DNA of 64,000 nucleotides from Leisingera aquimarina DSM 24565 (GTDB lineage Bacteria; Pseudomonadota; Alphaproteobacteria; Rhodobacterales; Rhodobacteraceae). Shown here in pieces: positions 1 through 9,264 of the stretch. Where the stretch lies: the NCBI RefSeq assembly GCF_000473165.1, contig NZ_KI421504.1, forward strand, positions 1,208,501 through 1,272,500, given 5' to 3'. The translations under genes were made by a program, and so were the position numbers. The notes below the pieces were generated by a model. The model did no database searches. It was not told the DNA's origin and worked only from the letters and a program-made list of their open reading frames with translations. Every line of letters begins with the position of its first letter. The first letter of the stretch is position 1.

Positions 1-231
1 GCGCTGCCGCAGCAGACCGTGCCCGGCCAGCGGCTGAAGCAGATCCCCGGCAACATGCCGGGATTGACCAGCATTCCCACCGGCTGCGCCTTTAACCCGC
101 GTTGCAAATACGCTACTGACCTGTGCCGCAGCCGGGTGCCGGACATCGTGCAATACGGCGAGGTCGCAGTGGCCTGCCACGAGGTGCAGCGCCTGAACAG
201 CGATGAAGACCGTCAGGAGGCACGGGCATGA
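1..231 (+). CDS. Peptide ABC transporter ATPase, C-terminal fragment (DppD-like)
   Basis: This is the last 76 codons of a gene that begins before the window; the frame is open from base 1. The residues visible are the C-terminal tail typical of oligopeptide/dipeptide ABC ATPases (oligo_HPY region), with the pattern PTGCAFNPRCKYATDLC, a cysteine-containing tail seen in DppD/OppD proteins. No Walker motifs lie inside the window. Its stop codon overlaps the start of the next ATPase gene, so the two are almost certainly cotranscribed and form the usual DppD/DppF pair on the cytoplasmic face of a peptide or opine importer. The permease and binding-protein genes are presumably upstream. Confidence 0.85.
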   Translation, partial: ALPQQTVPGQRLKQIPGNMPGLTSIPTGCAFNPRCKYATDLCRSRVPDIVQYGEVAVACHEVQRLNSDEDRQEARA

Positions 232-1271
232 GTGACGCAAAAACAGACCGCCCGCTGCTGCAGATCAAGAACCTGGAAAAGCGGTTCGATCTGGATCAGG
301 GCTTCCTCGAGACGCTGAAGTTCAAACAGGGCAAGATCGTCCGCGAAAGCCGCTCGGTTCACGCGGTGAACAACGTCTCGCTGGACGTGGGCCGTGGCGA
401 GGCGCTGTGTGTGGTTGGCGAGTCGGGCTGCGGCAAGTCCACTGTGGCGCGGCTGGTCGCGGGCCTGCTGACCCCCACCGCGGGCGAAATCCATTATGAC
501 GGCCAGCGCATTGATGACCTGTCGCGTGGCGCCATGCAGCCCCTGCGCAAGAAGATCCAGATGATCTTCCAGAATCCCTATGCCTCGCTCAACCCGCGCA
601 TGACCATCCGGCAAGCGCTGGAAGAACCCGTGCGCCACCACAACCCCGGCGCCTCGGCGGCGGAGGTGCGCGACAAGGTCACCGAGGTGATGTTGTCGGT
701 GGGTGTCGATCCCAGCTGGGCCAAACGCTATCCGCATGAGTTTTCCGGAGGCCAGCGCCAGCGGATCGCCATTGCCCGCGCCCTGACGGTGGATCCGGAG
801 TTCATCATCGCGGATGAGCCGATCAGCGCGCTGGACGTGTCGATCCAGGCGCAGGTGCTGAACCTGATGCTGGAAGCCAAGGAAAGCCGCGGCCTCACCT
901 ATTTGTTCATTACCCACGACCTGAGTGTGGTGGAACATTTTGGTACCCGTGTTGCGGTTCTTTACCTTGGGTCGGTTTGCGAGGTTGCGGACACCGCGAC
1001 ATTGTTCTCCAACCCGAAACACCCTTATACTCGGGCCTTGCTGTCCGCAGTGCCGCAGCTCAAGGATGACCGGCCGAACCATATTCGCCTCAAGGGCGAG
1101 ATCCCGACGCCGATCAATCTGCCGCAAGGCTGCCCTTTCCAAAGCCGCTGCGCCTTTGCGGACGCTCGATGCAAGAGTGAACAGCCAAAAGCCATTCACC
1201 AGCCCGATGGCAGCCTTGTGGCCTGCCATGCTGTCGAAGAAGACAGGCTGGATGCGGTGGCCGCCGGTTAA
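228..1271 (+). CDS. Peptide/nickel-type ABC transporter ATPase (DppF-like)
   Basis: A 347-residue ATPase that would energise uptake of peptides or similar solutes through a Dpp/Opp-type inner-membrane permease. Walker A GESGCGKS is at about residues 64-71, the Q-loop at MIFQNPYAS, the signature SGGQRQRIAIARAL near 173, Walker B FIIADEPISALD near 192, the H-loop ITHDLS near 228, and the C-terminal oligo_HPY tail with GCPFQSRC. The ATG at 228 overlaps the previous stop by one codon step (ATGA) and has AGGAGG at 215-220. Length and domain order are normal for DppF. The actual substrate cannot be told from the ATPase alone. Confidence 0.92.
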   Translation: MSDAKTDRPLLQIKNLEKRFDLDQGFLETLKFKQGKIVRESRSVHAVNNVSLDVGRGEALCVVGESGCGKSTVARLVAGLLTPTAGEIHYDGQRIDDLSRGAMQPLRKKIQMIFQNPYASLNPRMTIRQALEEPVRHHNPGASAAEVRDKVTEVMLSVGVDPSWAKRYPHEFSGGQRQRIAIARALTVDPEFIIADEPISALDVSIQAQVLNLMLEAKESRGLTYLFITHDLSVVEHFGTRVAVLYLGSVCEVADTATLFSNPKHPYTRALLSAVPQLKDDRPNHIRLKGEIPTPINLPQGCPFQSRCAFADARCKSEQPKAIHQPDGSLVACHAVEEDRLDAVAAG

Positions 1272-1285
1272 GACGGGACGCCCAG

Positions 1286-2206
1286 TTGGACATCATCTGG
1301 CTTAAGGACTTCGAGGCTTTGGTCGCGTGCAAGAATTTCTCGCGCGCGGCCGAGGAGCGCAATGTCAGCCAGCCGGCTTTCTCCCGCCGCATCCGGGCGC
1401 TGGAGAATGAGATCGGCGTGCGGCTGATCAACCGCGAAACCCTGCCGCTGACGCTGACCCCGGCCGGCGAGGTGTTTCTGTCGCAGTCCCGCATCATGCT
1501 GCGCACCTACGAGGAAACCATTGAGCGCTGCCAGACGATTGATGCTGCGGGCGAAAATGTGATCCGCTTTGCCACGTCTCAGTCGCTTTACATGACGCAT
1601 TACAAGACGCTGATCGCGCCCCTGGCCAGCGAGGGCGGGGTGGATACCGATCTGAACTCCACCTCATGGGCTGCGGACCAGTTCGTCAGTGCGCTGCAGC
1701 AGGGCTATTGCGATGTGATCCTGACCTACTGGCATCCGTCGATGGATTTCCTGGGCCCGCTGGAGGTTGCCAATTTCGATCATCTGACCCTGTCCACCGA
1801 CCGTTATGTGCCGGTTTCCCGGACAACCCCTGACGGCGTGCCGGAGTTTTCCTTTCCCAAGGGCGGCAAGGATGCGGTGCCGCTGCTGTCTTATGGCGCT
1901 GTCTCGGCGTTGCGCTCGGTACAGGAATTCGCGCTGGCGCAGCTGTTGCCCGGCCAGAAGGTCTTTGTGGTCAATCAGAACGCGCTGGCCAATAGCGTCA
2001 AGGCGATGATCCAAGAGGGTTTTGGCATGGGCTGGCTGCCCCTCAGCCTGTGCCGTGAAGAGATCAAACAGGGACGCTTTGCGGTGGTGGATGAGCGGTT
2101 GGCAACAGATCTGGAAATCCGCCTGTACCGCGACCCGCGCAGCACCAAGCCGACGTTGGAGGTGTTGTGGAAAAAGCTGCGGATGTCCGCGCTGGAAACG
2201 GTCTGA
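1286..2206 (+). CDS. LysR-family transcriptional regulator
   Basis: A 306-residue LysR protein. The N-terminal winged helix-turn-helix is clear (LKDFEALVACKNFSRAAEERNVSQPAFSRRI, residues 6-36), followed by a LysR substrate-binding domain to the C-terminus. The start is taken as TTG at 1286 because it gives the canonical LysR N-terminus MDIIWLKDFEALV; no in-frame ATG precedes the HTH. It lies 14 bp after the ABC ATPase gene on the same strand, so it may be cotranscribed and control that importer or a linked catabolic pathway. The effector is unknown. Confidence 0.88.
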   Translation: MDIIWLKDFEALVACKNFSRAAEERNVSQPAFSRRIRALENEIGVRLINRETLPLTLTPAGEVFLSQSRIMLRTYEETIERCQTIDAAGENVIRFATSQSLYMTHYKTLIAPLASEGGVDTDLNSTSWAADQFVSALQQGYCDVILTYWHPSMDFLGPLEVANFDHLTLSTDRYVPVSRTTPDGVPEFSFPKGGKDAVPLLSYGAVSALRSVQEFALAQLLPGQKVFVVNQNALANSVKAMIQEGFGMGWLPLSLCREEIKQGRFAVVDERLATDLEIRLYRDPRSTKPTLEVLWKKLRMSALETV

Positions 2207-2243
2207 TCCTCATGTCCCGGAAACATTGAGCACCGTTTCAAAA

Positions 2244-2270
2244 TAAAAAAGACGCCCTAAGGCGCCTTGT
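2244..2270 (-). terminator. Rho-independent terminator after tRNA-Pro
   Basis: Read on the minus strand the sequence is AAGGCGCC-TTAG-GGCGTCTT followed by a run of T, i.e. an 8-bp stem (one G-T pair) with a tetraloop and a U tract. It lies immediately downstream of the minus-strand tRNA and also just after the plus-strand LysR gene, so it may serve both directions. Confidence 0.75.
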
Positions 2271-2274
2271 TTAT

Positions 2275-2351
2275 TGGTCGGAGCGAGAGGATTCGAACCT
2301 CCGGCCCCTGCCTCCCGAAGACAGTGCTCTACCAGGCTGAGCTACGCTCCG
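2275..2351 (-). tRNA. tRNA-Pro (anticodon CGG)
   Basis: Read on the minus strand a full cloverleaf folds. The acceptor CGGAGCG pairs with CGCTCCG, the D stem is GCTC/GAGC, and the anticodon stem CTGTC/GGCAG encloses the loop TTCGGGA with anticodon CGG. The T arm is GGAGG-TTCGAAT-CCTCT, and a genomically encoded ACCA end follows at 2275-2278. It decodes CCG proline codons, which are frequent in this GC-rich genome. No other tRNA was found in the window. Confidence 0.96.
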
Positions 2352-2463
2352 ACCGTGGAGGGCGAAATAGCTCAGGGGGCGGGGTTTGACAAGGGCGATT
2401 CCGTAGAAAGCTGTGGTTTTCAGGAATTCTTTTTGCGGGCGCCGAAGGGGTTGGGGCAGCCAC

Positions 2464-2498
2464 TAAAAAGCCCCGCACTGGCGGCCAGGCGGGGCTTT
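2464..2498 (-). terminator. Terminator downstream of leuB
   Basis: Inverted repeat AAAGCCCCGC (2467-2476) / GCGGGGCTTT (2489-2498) with a 12-nt loop, followed on the minus strand by further T residues. It sits 27 bp past the leuB stop. Confidence 0.85.
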
Positions 2499-2524
2499 GG
2501 AACTTGCGTGGATCGGCCTGGAAA

Positions 2525-3628
2525 TCAGAGGCTGGCGTCCAGTGCCGCAATCACGGCGTCGCCCATCTGGCTGGTGGAAACCGGCTCCACACCGTCTTCG
2601 CCCAGCAGGTCTGCAGTGCGCACACCGTCAGCCAGGACCTTCTCAACCGCGGCTTCCAGACGGTCGGCCTCGGCGCCCTGATCAAAGCTGTAGCGCAGCG
2701 CCATGGCGAAGCTCAGGATGCAGGCGATCGGGTTGGCCTTGCCCTGGCCCGCGATGTCGGGAGCAGAGCCGTGCACGGGCTCGTACAGCGCCTTGGGGCG
2801 GCCGTTTTCCATCGGTGCACCCAGCGACGCGGAAGGCAGCATGCCCAGCGAGCCGGTCAGCATCGCCGCGCAGTCGGACAGGATGTCGCCGAACAGGTTG
2901 TCGGTCAGAATGACGTCGAACTGCTTGGGCGCACGCACCAGCTGCATTGCACCGTTGTCGGCGTACATGTGGCTGAGTTCGATCTCGGGGTAATCGGCCG
3001 CAACGCGGGTCACAACCTCGCGCCACAGAATGCCGCTCTCCATCACATTGGCCTTCTCCATCGAGCAGACCTTCTTGTTGCGGCGCATTGCCAGCTCGAA
3101 CGCGGAGCGGGCGGCGCGCTCGATCTCGCTCTCGGTGTAGCGCTGGGTGTTGATGCCGACGCGCTCGTTGCCTTCCTCAAAAATACCGCGCGGCTCGCCG
3201 AAGTAGACGCCCGAGGTCAGCTCGCGCACGATCATGATGTCGAGGCCGGCCACGATGTCCTTTTTCAGCGAGGAGAAATCCGCCAGCGCGTCAAAGCACT
3301 GCGCGGGGCGCAGGTTGGAATAGAGGTCCATTTCCTTGCGCAGGCGCAGCAGGCCGCGCTCGGGCTTCACCGAGAAATCCAGATCGTCATAGGCAGGGCC
3401 GCCGACGGCGCCCAGCAGCACGGCGTCAGCTTCTTGCGCCTTGGCCATGGTTTCATCCGCCAGCGGCTTGCCGTGCTTGTCATAGGCTGCACCGCCGACC
3501 AGATCCTCGCTCACATCGAACTGCAGGCCGCGCTTGCCGCCGAACCAGGAGATGATCTTGCGCACCTCGGTCATGACTTCGGGGCCAATCCCGTCGCCGG
3601 GCAGAATCAAAATCGATGGGTTGGGCAT
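2525..3628 (-). CDS. leuB: 3-isopropylmalate dehydrogenase
   Basis: A 367-residue enzyme that oxidises and decarboxylates (2R,3S)-3-isopropylmalate with NAD+ in the third step of leucine synthesis. The N-terminus [14 protein letters not shown], the substrate-binding arginines in [14 protein letters not shown], the [13 protein letters not shown] segment and the metal-binding [10 protein letters not shown] motif are all present. The start is ATG at 3628, preceded on the minus strand by GGAGGATCC; an upstream in-frame extension lacks support. leuC and leuD lie upstream on the same strand but are separated from it by two unrelated genes, so leuB probably has its own promoter within 3629-3748. Confidence 0.97.
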   Translation of the reverse strand: MPNPSILILPGDGIGPEVMTEVRKIISWFGGKRGLQFDVSEDLVGGAAYDKHGKPLADETMAKAQEADAVLLGAVGGPAYDDLDFSVKPERGLLRLRKEMDLYSNLRPAQCFDALADFSSLKKDIVAGLDIMIVRELTSGVYFGEPRGIFEEGNERVGINTQRYTESEIERAARSAFELAMRRNKKVCSMEKANVMESGILWREVVTRVAADYPEIELSHMYADNGAMQLVRAPKQFDVILTDNLFGDILSDCAAMLTGSLGMLPSASLGAPMENGRPKALYEPVHGSAPDIAGQGKANPIACILSFAMALRYSFDQGAEADRLEAAVEKVLADGVRTADLLGEDGVEPVSTSQMGDAVIAALDASL

Positions 3629-3748
3629 GGGGATCCTCCAAAAAACAGCTGGCAAGGGCGTAGCGGGACAGCAGGGCAGGGTCAATAATAGGGCCTGAAA
3701 ATATAGTGGTTTGATGGGGATTTGCGCAGGCCGGGCCGGAGACTGGCC

Positions 3749-4792
3749 CTAGTCCAGCGCGATATCCGTCCAAACCAGCCGGTGGCGGCTGGCACTGGTT
3801 GCGGCCGCGTTCGGGGCGTCCGGCCAGATAACGCCGGCTCCGGTGACGGCCAGCCCGGCAGAGGGCAGCACATAATCCACCCGCATCCGTCCGGCGCCCT
3901 GCCACTCCACGGTTGCGGTTCCGGCGTGAGGGCTGAGCGGCTGCGGGTCCTGCAGCCGGGGATCGCCCAGCAGATGGCGGATGGCATCTTTGCGGCCGTC
4001 ACCGCGATCCGGGTCGAGATTGGCGTCGCCGGCAATCACAAAGGGCGCCTCGGGGACGGCGCCCAGGCGGCCATCCAGCAGCAGCTGCCACAGGCGGATT
4101 TCATCGCGGTTGCGCCGCCCGTTGCGGTCTTCCGGCCCGTCAAACACTGGCGGCGTAGCGTGAAATGTCATCACGTTCAGCTGCCCGCCGCCGGGCAAAT
4201 CCAGCGGCACCAGCCAATGCGCGGTGGCAGACAGGCGCTGCACGGCTTGCACCTCGCCGGACGGAAACGGGCGCCCGTCCGGGTGTTCTGGCAGCTGGGC
4301 GCCGGGCAGGTCCCGCCACAGCAGGGCCGAAAAATCACGGATCCCGTTACGGTCAACCGGCAGCCGCGACAAGAGCGCAATGCCGCCTTGGCCGCGGAAC
4401 CGGCCATAGCCCTGATTGTCGCGCGGCCCGCCGGTCCTGCCATCGCCGTCCATGTCCAGCGAGGCCGGGGGCGGCAGCCCGGCATTGGGCTGCAGGGAAA
4501 CGCGGTAAGGATAGGCCGCGCCGGCCTCTTCCAGCAGCCCGGCCAGGGCGGCAAGGCTGCGGCCCTCGTAATCCCAATCCAGCCCCTGCAAAGCCAGAAC
4601 ATCCGGCTGTGCGGCGGTGATCACCTCCACCACAGCGGCAATTTGCGGGTCACCGCCGCGCTCAATGTCGCGCAGCAGCAGGCCAGGCCCGTCCCGTGAC
4701 AGCTCTGTGTTGAAGGTTGCGATGCGCAGGGTGTCAGCCCGGCCTGTTCCGGCGGCAAGGATCAGAAGAAGACCCGCCGCCAGCCGCCTCAT
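3749..4792 (-). CDS. Secreted endonuclease/exonuclease/phosphatase-family protein
   Basis: A 347-residue protein with a signal peptide (MRRLAAGLLLILAAGTGRA, cleavage near residue 19), so it acts outside the cytoplasm. The EEP fold (DNase I/sphingomyelinase superfamily) is indicated by RIATFNTEL near the N-terminus, VLALQGLDWD, TFHATPP, GDANLDPDRG and the C-terminal SRHRLVW, which match the catalytic Asn, Glu/Gln, His, Asp-Asn and His positions. Note the catalytic Glu position reads Gln-Gly (LALQGLD), a departure from the usual LQE. A DGDGRTGGPRDNQG stretch may bind metal. The ATG overlaps the stop of the upstream membrane-protein gene (ATGA), so the two are translated together. The substrate (nucleic acid, lipid or phosphoester) is unknown. 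Confidence 0.75.
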   Translation of the reverse strand: MRRLAAGLLLILAAGTGRADTLRIATFNTELSRDGPGLLLRDIERGGDPQIAAVVEVITAAQPDVLALQGLDWDYEGRSLAALAGLLEEAGAAYPYRVSLQPNAGLPPPASLDMDGDGRTGGPRDNQGYGRFRGQGGIALLSRLPVDRNGIRDFSALLWRDLPGAQLPEHPDGRPFPSGEVQAVQRLSATAHWLVPLDLPGGGQLNVMTFHATPPVFDGPEDRNGRRNRDEIRLWQLLLDGRLGAVPEAPFVIAGDANLDPDRGDGRKDAIRHLLGDPRLQDPQPLSPHAGTATVEWQGAGRMRVDYVLPSAGLAVTGAGVIWPDAPNAAATSASRHRLVWTDIALD

Positions 4793-5643
4793 GCGGTTTG
4801 CAGTGCCTCGCCGGAGGCGTGGCTGGCCGCTCGCCGTTTCTGCTCGATAAGCCAGGCGATGCGGATCATCGCCATTCCGCGCATGATCATGGACGCGGGT
4901 ACCAGCGCCCAGGCGCTGATTACCCAGATCAGCATATGGGGCGCCGCCAATATTCCGGGGTCGACCAGGCCCGAGGCCATTTTGACCGCCGCGGGCAAGG
5001 CAAACGGCAGCAGTACGCCGCCGATGATGTTAACCCGCCCGTCGCGCTGCAGCCGCTGCACCACATCGCCGCCGGCGGTGGGGTCGAACAGGGGCAAGTT
5101 GACCCAGACATTGAAAGCGCCGCTGCCGACAGGCCAATGGCCGACACGGATCACCAGCGCAAAGACGGCAATCGCGGTGCCCGCAATCGCACAAACCAGA
5201 CCGGCGGCATCGCGCACCATCAGCACGGTGGCTTCCGGAACCTGCGGAGGCAGCATCAGCACCGTCAGCTGCACAGGCGAATAGGCAAAGTCCAGCTGTC
5301 CGCCCAGCCAGCCGCCAAGACGGTGGATCAGCGCGGTCAGCCCGGTGGGTTCCAGCGGATGGGTGGCCAGCAGGCTCAGCGCGCCGACAGACGCAGCGCA
5401 GGCGGCAAAACGCAACCGGTTGATCGGCGGCGCATTGCGGAACTCTACGATGCTGGGGAAGTGCGAGTTGTATTCGGTGAAGGCCAGGGCAGAGCCCAAG
5501 AGCGCAATGAACAGGATGATTTCCGGAGACTCGGTGGCTGATGCCGGCAGGATTAGCGTCGGCATGGCAAACAGCATAGCCACCAATATGCCGCGGAACG
5601 CCGCGCCTGTGATGCGTGCAAACACGTCTCTCAATCCCTTCAA
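4789..5643 (-). CDS. Conserved multi-pass membrane protein, function unknown
   Basis: A 284-residue protein with about six hydrophobic segments (residues ~18-35, 42-56, 80-95, 140-165, 205-225, 235-260) and an Arg/Lys-rich C-terminal tail. I do not recognise a named family. It starts upstream of, and overlaps by four bases, the secreted EEP-family gene on the same strand, suggesting a two-gene unit. The ATG at 5643 gives a plausible amphipathic N-terminus. Nothing in the sequence indicates a transported substrate or catalytic site. Confidence 0.7.
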   Translation of the reverse strand: MKGLRDVFARITGAAFRGILVAMLFAMPTLILPASATESPEIILFIALLGSALAFTEYNSHFPSIVEFRNAPPINRLRFAACAASVGALSLLATHPLEPTGLTALIHRLGGWLGGQLDFAYSPVQLTVLMLPPQVPEATVLMVRDAAGLVCAIAGTAIAVFALVIRVGHWPVGSGAFNVWVNLPLFDPTAGGDVVQRLQRDGRVNIIGGVLLPFALPAAVKMASGLVDPGILAAPHMLIWVISAWALVPASMIMRGMAMIRIAWLIEQKRRAASHASGEALQTA

Positions 5644-5937
5644 ACTGGAACGGGCGTTTTCGCCTCTGGGTCCAGATTTGAAGCCCCCCGGGAATGGCCC
5701 AGGGTGCTCTGCCTCATTTTTGCCCTATTGTTGCCGGGCGGCGGCTTTCCGCTCAAGGCCTGGCGGCAGGGCAGGGGGCACTTTCGCCGCGGGACTGGTG
5801 CCCGATTGCATCAGGGTTTTGGTGCAGAACGAGAGGGTTGGTGGGTGCCTACCAGATGCTGTGGATGAGAGTATTGGGGGCACAACGAGGCAGCCCGTTC
5901 TGAATTGCGGCGGGAATGCGGCGCGAATCTGGCGGGC
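5644..5937. other. Intergenic stretch without recognised gene
   Basis: About 290 bases between leuD and the membrane-protein gene. The leuD terminator lies at its leuD-proximal end. The rest has no convincing ORF, RNA gene or repeat; it probably holds the promoter for the minus-strand pair at 3749-5643, but I cannot name -35/-10 boxes with confidence. Confidence 0.4.
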
Positions 5938-5970
5938 GAAAAAAGAAGAGCCGCCCATGCCGGGCGGCTC
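5938..5970 (-). terminator. Terminator downstream of leuD
   Basis: Stem GAGCCGCCC (5948-5956) / GGGCGGCTC (5962-5970). On the minus strand it is followed by TTCTTTTTT, a standard intrinsic terminator 28 bp after the leuD stop. Confidence 0.9.
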
Positions 5971-5997
5971 TGAAGTGTTCTTGGCAGTGCGCGAGGG

Positions 5998-6603
5998 TCA
6001 GACCCAGGGGCGGGCCTGCGCGGCCTTGTCCTCAAATGTTTTGATGGAGTCCGCTTTTTCCATGGTCAGACCGATATCATCGAGGCCGTTCAGCAGGCAG
6101 TGCTTCTTGAACGCATCGACTTCAAACGGGATCACCTCGCCGTCCGAGGTGGTGATCTCCTGTGCTTCCAGGTCCACGGTCATGCGGGCATTTGCCCCCT
6201 TCTCCGCGTCAGCCATCAGGATGTCGACCTGTTCCTGCGGCAGCACGATCGGCAGGATGCCGTTCTTGAAGCTGTTGTTGAAGAAAATGTCGGCGAAGGA
6301 TGTCGACACGATGCACTTGATGCCGAAATCGGCAATTGCCCAGGGCGCGTGTTCGCGCGAGGAGCCGCAGCCGAAGTTGTCGCCCGCCACCAGGATCTCG
6401 GCGTCGCGGTACTGCGGCTTGTTCAGCACGAAGTCCTCGATCTCGGTGCCATCACGGTTAAAGCGCATCTCGTCGAACAGGTTCTTGCCAAAGCCGGTGC
6501 GCTGAATGGACTTCAGGAACACCTTGGGGATGATCATGTCGGTGTCGATGTTCACGAGCGGCATCGGGGCGGCGATACCTTGCAGTTTCTGGAATTTTTC
6601 CAT
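5998..6603 (-). CDS. leuD: 3-isopropylmalate dehydratase small subunit
   Basis: A 201-residue small subunit that pairs with LeuC to isomerise 2-isopropylmalate to 3-isopropylmalate. The typical N-terminus (residues 14-38, [18 protein letters not shown]) and the conserved [20 protein letters not shown] substrate-loop segment are present. The length is normal. The ATG at 6603 has AAGGAGA upstream on the minus strand. It is downstream of leuC but separated from it by an 861-bp glycosyltransferase-like gene, so the two subunit genes are not directly adjacent although they probably share a transcript. Confidence 0.96.
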   Translation of the reverse strand: MEKFQKLQGIAAPMPLVNIDTDMIIPKVFLKSIQRTGFGKNLFDEMRFNRDGTEIEDFVLNKPQYRDAEILVAGDNFGCGSSREHAPWAIADFGIKCIVSTSFADIFFNNSFKNGILPIVLPQEQVDILMADAEKGANARMTVDLEAQEITTSDGEVIPFEVDAFKKHCLLNGLDDIGLTMEKADSIKTFEDKAAQARPWV

Positions 6604-6687
6604 TGCCAGTCTCCTTGTGCGAACCCGTGTGAGGCAAGTCTGCCGGGTTCAGGTTTTTTGATGTCAGGGCCGCGCGGCCCCGAAATT

Positions 6688-7548
6688 TCATTCAAGCGGG
6701 GGTTCGTTGCTGTTGGCGCTCAGGCCGCAGGCATCAAGGTCAAAGCCTATCTGTTCTGCGAAGTCGGCAACAAAGCTCCCGCGAAGCGGACGGACACGTT
6801 TGTGAAAGGCGCGGATACGCGATGAATAGAGGTGGACCGCTTGGGTATCATTGCTCAGCCATCCTTCCACGCCGCCCATCGGATTGAAGTAGGCGTCCGC
6901 AAAGGACCACGGCAGCGGGTTCAGTGCATCCTGCGGCAAGGCGTGCATGTCTTCACCATGCTTGGGCAGCATATGCGACAGCGCACGCGGACCGGCGGCA
7001 GTCGGTATCAGTTTGCAGGCCTCGTAAAGCCTGCGCCCCTTGCCGGACTCTTTGGCAGTGCGCCGGGTGGCGGGACGCAACCATTCCGGGACATAGGAAG
7101 GATCGGAAAACAGGTCGATCAATTCGTGCAACGAGGCGGAATTCTCAGGCAAATGCAGCACAGCGTTGTTGATCATGCCGCTATGTTCATAGCCGGCCAA
7201 GTACCCATCCTTAGGTATGAAGGGGCGGTAACAGAATACATCCGTGTCGGCCCAAATCATGCCTGCATCCCGGATCATGCGCAGCCGGAAGAAATCGGAG
7301 AACACCGTCGGGCTGACCCGGTCCAAGAGTTTTTCCGGGTAGTCCCAGATCTCGCGGGCTGGAACCAGGTCAAGCCCCTCGATTTGCGGGTCTTCCATTT
7401 CTTCCGTGTGGAACAGAGTGACCGGATGCCCTCTGTGCAGAAACGACTGCAAAGACATCCGGCCAATCCAATCCATCTGCGATCCAACCCAGACCGTTCC
7501 CACCGGAAGCAAATCCGGGTGTGCCGTATTTGCTCCGGCGGCAACCAT
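6688..7548 (-). CDS. Glycosyltransferase-like protein with DXD motif, between leuC and leuD
   Basis: A 286-residue soluble protein. Residues around 83-105 read SDFFRLRMIRDAGMIWADTD, matching the pattern D-x-x-R-x-x-x-L-x-x-x-G-G-x-Y-x-D-x-D of the DXD sugar-transferase family (GT32/Och1-like): a short nucleotide-sugar-binding domain using a divalent metal. The rest has conserved-looking aromatic and acidic residues but no further recognised domain. The ATG overlaps the leuC stop by one base (TGATG), so it should be translationally coupled to leuC, and leuD follows 84 bp later. A role in leucine synthesis is not expected; a surface-polysaccharide or glycan role is inferred from the fold only. 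Confidence 0.75.
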   Translation of the reverse strand: MVAAGANTAHPDLLPVGTVWVGSQMDWIGRMSLQSFLHRGHPVTLFHTEEMEDPQIEGLDLVPAREIWDYPEKLLDRVSPTVFSDFFRLRMIRDAGMIWADTDVFCYRPFIPKDGYLAGYEHSGMINNAVLHLPENSASLHELIDLFSDPSYVPEWLRPATRRTAKESGKGRRLYEACKLIPTAAGPRALSHMLPKHGEDMHALPQDALNPLPWSFADAYFNPMGGVEGWLSNDTQAVHLYSSRIRAFHKRVRPLRGSFVADFAEQIGFDLDACGLSANSNEPPLE

Positions 7549-8951
7549 CAGATCAGCTCACGCACATCCGTCAGCTTGCCGGTCAGCGCGGCGGCGGCTG
7601 CCATGGCTGGCGACACCAGATGGGTGCGGCCCTTGTAACCCTGGCGGCCTTCGAAGTTCCGGTTCGAAGTTGCGGCGCAGCGCTCACCCTCGGACAGTTG
7701 GTCAGGGTTCATTGCCAGGCACATGGAGCAGCCCGCAAGACGCCACTCGAACCCGGCAGCTTCAAAGATCTCGGCCAGGCCTTCTTCCTCGGCCTGCGCC
7801 CGCACCAGGCCGGAGCCGGGAACGATCATGGCGCGCATGCCGTCCTTGATCTTCTTGCCTTTCACCACCTCGGCCACGGCGCGCAGGTCTTCGATGCGGC
7901 CGTTGGTGCAGGAACCGATGAACACGGTGTCGATCTCGATGTCGGTCAGTTTCTGACCGGGGGTCAGGCCCATGTATTCGATCGAACGGCGGGCGGCTTC
8001 GACCTTGCCGCCGGTGAAGTCTTCAGGTGCGGGCACCACGCCGGTGATCGGCAGCACGTCCTCGGGCGAAGTGCCCCAGGTCACAACCGGCTGGATGTCT
8101 TCGCCCTTCAGGGTGACAACCTTGTCGAAATGGGCGCCTTCGTCGGTGAACAAGGTTTTCCACCAGGTCAGCGCGGCTTCCCACTGGGCGCCTTTCGGGG
8201 CGTGCGGGCGGCCTTTGACATACTCGAACGTGGTCTCGTCCGGGGCGATCAGACCGGCGCGGGCGCCGCCTTCGATGGCCATGTTGCAGACGGTCATGCG
8301 GCCTTCCATCGAAAGATCGCGGATCGCTTCGCCGCAATATTCGATGACATAGCCGGTGCCGCCGGCGGTGCCGGTCTCGCCGATCACGGCCAGGGTGATG
8401 TCCTTGGCAGTCACACCCGGCTTCAGTTTGCCGGTGATCTCCACCTTCATGTTCTTGGACTTCTTCTGGATCAGCGTCTGGGTGGCCAGCACGTGCTCCA
8501 CTTCCGAGGTGCCGATGCCATGCGCCAGCGCGCCAAAGGCGCCGTGGGTCGCAGTGTGGCTGTCGCCGCAGACCACGGTCATGCCGGGCAGGGTCCAGCC
8601 CTGTTCCGGGCCGACGATGTGCACAATGCCCTGGCGGACGTCATCCACCGGGTAATAATGCACGCCAAATTCGCGGGCGTTCTTGTCGAGCGCCTCCACC
8701 TGGATGCGGCTTTCCTCGTTCTCGATGCCTTTGGCACGATCCAGCGTGGTCGGCACGTTGTGGTCCGGCACCGCGATGGTCTTGTCGGGCGCGTGCACGC
8801 CGCGGCCGGCCATGCGCAGGCCCTCAAAGGCCTGCGGGCTGGTCACTTCGTGGACCAGGTGGCGGTCGATATAAAGCAGGCTGGTGCCGTCCTCGGCTTC
8901 ATGCGCAACATGCGCATCCCAGATTTTGTCATAGAGTGTTTTGGGGGACAT
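7548..8951 (-). CDS. leuC: 3-isopropylmalate dehydratase large subunit
   Basis: A 467-residue aconitase-family subunit carrying the [4Fe-4S] cluster used to isomerise isopropylmalate. Cluster ligands are in FIGSCTNGR and [12 protein letters not shown]; the active-site segments [14 protein letters not shown] and [12 protein letters not shown] are intact. The start is ATG at 8951, preceded on the minus strand by CGGGAG; a longer in-frame extension upstream is low-complexity and not used. It begins the minus-strand run leuC - glycosyltransferase - leuD. Confidence 0.97.
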   Translation of the reverse strand: MSPKTLYDKIWDAHVAHEAEDGTSLLYIDRHLVHEVTSPQAFEGLRMAGRGVHAPDKTIAVPDHNVPTTLDRAKGIENEESRIQVEALDKNAREFGVHYYPVDDVRQGIVHIVGPEQGWTLPGMTVVCGDSHTATHGAFGALAHGIGTSEVEHVLATQTLIQKKSKNMKVEITGKLKPGVTAKDITLAVIGETGTAGGTGYVIEYCGEAIRDLSMEGRMTVCNMAIEGGARAGLIAPDETTFEYVKGRPHAPKGAQWEAALTWWKTLFTDEGAHFDKVVTLKGEDIQPVVTWGTSPEDVLPITGVVPAPEDFTGGKVEAARRSIEYMGLTPGQKLTDIEIDTVFIGSCTNGRIEDLRAVAEVVKGKKIKDGMRAMIVPGSGLVRAQAEEEGLAEIFEAAGFEWRLAGCSMCLAMNPDQLSEGERCAATSNRNFEGRQGYKGRTHLVSPAMAAAAALTGKLTDVRELI

Positions 8952-9264
8952 GGGTCCACTCCCGTATGTATTTGGGTATGCTGGCTTTGGGCTGGGCAAC
9001 GGCCTTATAGGCGTGCCAGGACCGTGCGGGCGGCGCCATAGAACCGTTCGCGCAGCCGTGCGCGGTCTTGCAGTTCGATCTTTTGCGCCAATACGAGGGT
9101 CATGGCTGTCAGATACATCCGCAAGGGCCGGCAATCAAGATTCGTTCTAAGGCAGGGAATGGCAGGCGGCAGAGACATTAAACCGCCGTACCGCCCGGCG
9201 CTGCCCGCGTCTCTTCTTGATTGAAACCGGGCAGGACGGCAGACTGGAGGAAAAAGGGGGCGTG
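8952..9264. other. leuC / mscS divergent intergenic region with a possible 37-codon ORF
   Basis: About 310 bases between divergent leuC and the MscS gene; promoters for both must lie here. On the minus strand 9118-9005 (or ATG 9103) is a short ORF ending ARTVLARL that is basic and amphipathic, with no clear ribosome binding site. It could be a leader or chance ORF. It is not rich in leucine codons, so a classical leuL attenuator is not supported, and no terminator/antiterminator pair was seen. Confidence 0.3.

Noticed and set aside
7521-9041. Long plus-strand frame opposite leuC
   Set aside because: Shadow of leuC, with no recognisable domain and no start signals.
9005-9118. 37-codon frame upstream of leuC as a leucine leader peptide
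   Set aside because: No run of leucine codons, no attenuator hairpins and no ribosome binding site; kept only as a remark in the intergenic entry.
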